Below are positions 13,830 to 15,299 of a DNA stretch of 15,299 nt, piece after piece. Source of the stretch: JBDTZF01 sp040005265 (GTDB taxonomy: Bacteria; Verrucomicrobiota; Verrucomicrobiia; Chthoniobacterales; UBA10450); NCBI GenBank assembly GCA_040005265.1, contig JBDTZF010000061.1, forward strand, positions 1 to 15,299, given 5' to 3'. Numbering within the stretch: position 1 is the first letter of the stretch; every line of letters begins with the position of its first letter. The notes under the pieces were generated by a model. It saw only the letters and a program-made list of their open reading frames with translations. It ran no database searches and was not told where the DNA came from. A program made the translations under genes and the position numbers.

Positions 13830-15299
13830 ATGAAGCGTGCCCTGATTCTCTTACTTACATCGGTATTCGTCCTGCCGGTTTTCGCTCAGGAATTCGACGT
13901 CGTTATCAGGAACGGGACCGTCTACGACGGTACAGGCGGCGACGGTCAGCATGTCGACGTTGCAATTCGCGGGGACCGGATCGCCGGTCTGGGCGATTTC
14001 AAAACGGCGAAAACGAAGAAGACGATCGACGCCAAGGGGCTGGCGGTCGCGCCCGGATTTATCAACATGCTTTCCTGGTCGACTGAGTCGCTGATTCAGG
14101 ATGGCCGTTCGCAAGGCGAGCTCCGGCAGGGAGTCACCACCGAGATCATGGGCGAAGGCGAATCGATGGGCCCGCTCAACGAGGAAATGAAGAAGCGAGC
14201 TCTCACGCAGCAGAAGGACATCAAATACGAGATCAAATGGAATACGCTGGCCGAGTATCTGAAATATCTCGAGGCCCGCGGAATTTCGTGCAACGTCGCG
14301 TCGTTTGTCGGGGCGACCACGATTCGCGATTACGTGATCGGCCTGGAAGACAAACAGCCCACGCCGGAGCAGCTCGACCAGATGCGCGAACTGGTGCGCA
14401 AAGAAATGGAAGCGGGCGCGCTCGGCATTGGCACATCGCTCATTTATCCACCGGCCTTTTATGCCAAGACGGAAGAACTGATCGAGATGTGCAAGGTCGC
14501 GGCGAAGTATCAGGGCAAATACATCTCGCATATGCGCAGCGAAGGGAACCAGTTGTTCGAGGCGTTCGACGAACTACTTCGGATCAGCCGTGAAGCTAAA
14601 ATTCCGGCGGAGGTCTATCACATCAAGGCAGCCGGCCAAAGAAACTGGGGCAAAATGGACGAGTTTCTTTCGCGGATTGAAGCAGCGCAGAAAGAGGGTC
14701 TCAACATCCGCGCCGACATGTACACTTACACTGCCGCGGGCACGGGCCTCGATGCCTGTCTCCCTCCATGGACGGAAGACGGCGGGTACCCCGCGTTGTT
14801 CAAGCGGCTGCGCGATCCGGCGACGCGCGAAAAGATCGCCGCCGAAGTTAAGGTCGACAGCGACAAATGGGAAAACCTTTATCTCGCGGCCGGTTCGCCG
14901 GATAAAATCATTCTGTCCGGATTCAAGTCGGACAAATTGAAACCGCTTACCGGCAAAACGCTCGCTCAAGTCGCCAAGATGCGCGGCAAAGATCCAATTG
15001 AGACAATCATGGATTTACTCAGCGAGGACGAATCACGGATCGACACCGTCTATTTCCTGATGTCGGAAGAGAACGTAAAGAAAGAGTTGGCGAAACCGTG
15101 GGTCTCATTCGGCTCGGACGAAGCGTCACAGGCACCGGAAGGCGTTTTCCTCAAATCGAACCCGCATCCGCGCGCTTATGGAAATTTTGCGCGTGTGCTC
15201 GGGAAGTATTCGCGTGACGAAAAAGTGATCCCGCTGCAGGAAGCGGTCCGGAAACTAAGCGGACTGCCGGCAACGAATCTGGGCCTCGATCATCGCGGT
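13830..15299 (+). CDS. Secreted N-acyl-D-amino-acid deacylase-type amidohydrolase, C-terminus beyond the window
   Basis: 490 codons are open to the window edge. Residues 1-19 are a signal peptide (MKRALILLLTSVFVLPVFA, then QEF). The amidohydrolase beta-sandwich start follows (FDVVIRNGTVYDGTGGDG, IRGDRIAGLGD, IDAKGLAVAPGFINM). Other landmarks are RQGVTTEIMGEGESMGPLN, GALGIGTSLIYPP, YISHMRSEG, EVYHIKAAG, and SFGSDEASQAPEG near the end. These place it with D-aminoacylases and related N-acyl-D-amino-acid deacylases, which hydrolyse N-acylated D-amino acids or dipeptides. The usual HxH metal motif after PGFID is replaced by INMLSWSTES (residues 78-87), while later His and Asp ligand positions look present, so the metal site is altered. 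Likely periplasmic. The ATG has no Shine-Dalgarno and follows a repeat. Confidence 0.88.
   Translation, partial: MKRALILLLTSVFVLPVFAQEFDVVIRNGTVYDGTGGDGQHVDVAIRGDRIAGLGDFKTAKTKKTIDAKGLAVAPGFINMLSWSTESLIQDGRSQGELRQGVTTEIMGEGESMGPLNEEMKKRALTQQKDIKYEIKWNTLAEYLKYLEARGISCNVASFVGATTIRDYVIGLEDKQPTPEQLDQMRELVRKEMEAGALGIGTSLIYPPAFYAKTEELIEMCKVAAKYQGKYISHMRSEGNQLFEAFDELLRISREAKIPAEVYHIKAAGQRNWGKMDEFLSRIEAAQKEGLNIRADMYTYTAAGTGLDACLPPWTEDGGYPALFKRLRDPATREKIAAEVKVDSDKWENLYLAAGSPDKIILSGFKSDKLKPLTGKTLAQVAKMRGKDPIETIMDLLSEDESRIDTVYFLMSEENVKKELAKPWVSFGSDEASQAPEGVFLKSNPHPRAYGNFARVLGKYSRDEKVIPLQEAVRKLSGLPATNLGLDHRG

Overview
The window is GC-rich, densely coded bacterial chromosome, most likely from a soil member of the Verrucomicrobiota (Spartobacteria / Chthoniobacterales type). 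This is inferred from gene content and style: a TMTC-like membrane TPR protein, a GxxExxE protein, a DUF6428 protein beside arsR, many short interspersed palindromic repeats of the TGTAGCC..., CCACGGAT... and GTCATCCTGAGCGAAG... kinds, and mostly weak or absent Shine-Dalgarno sequences. No RNA gene, phage, transposase or CRISPR array is visible.

Layout. A secreted TPR protein runs leftward off the left edge (1-1342, minus). After a roughly 290-bp divergent gap, everything else reads rightward: a secreted six-bladed YWTD-type propeller fused to 79 uninterrupted Gly-X-Y collagen triplets (1635-3404), closed by a good terminator; a TMTC-like multi-membrane TPR protein (3537-5432); a UvrD/PcrA-type helicase (5501-7660); a small GxxExxE protein (7735-8130); malQ (8163-9854); mdh (10104-11084); a secreted MetX-like alpha/beta hydrolase (11161-12231); a decayed RraA-like pseudogene (about 12386-12695); an arsR-DUF6428 operon (12796-13652); and an N-acyl-D-amino-acid deacylase-type amidohydrolase running off the right edge (13830-15299).

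The most unusual layer is the repeats. Three families fill the gaps between 7.66 and 10.10 kb, between mdh and the hydrolase, and before the amidohydrolase. They sit right at gene ends: they supply the stop codons of malQ and mdh, and end 0-8 bases before the start codons of five genes, none of which has a clear Shine-Dalgarno. One cluster of the TGTAGCC palindromes lies inside the helicase gene with the reading frame kept open, adding roughly 60 residues to the protein. The GxxExxE gene is bracketed by inverted copies of the CCACGGAT repeat; a second inverted pair 1.7 kb away brackets only non-coding repeat DNA. This suggests a cassette-like or MITE-like element family.

Functionally the genes are mixed: central carbon metabolism (mdh, malQ), DNA repair (helicase), cell surface (collagen-like protein, TMTC-like protein, secreted hydrolases), and a small metalloid-responsive operon whose second protein ends in a cysteine-rich tail.
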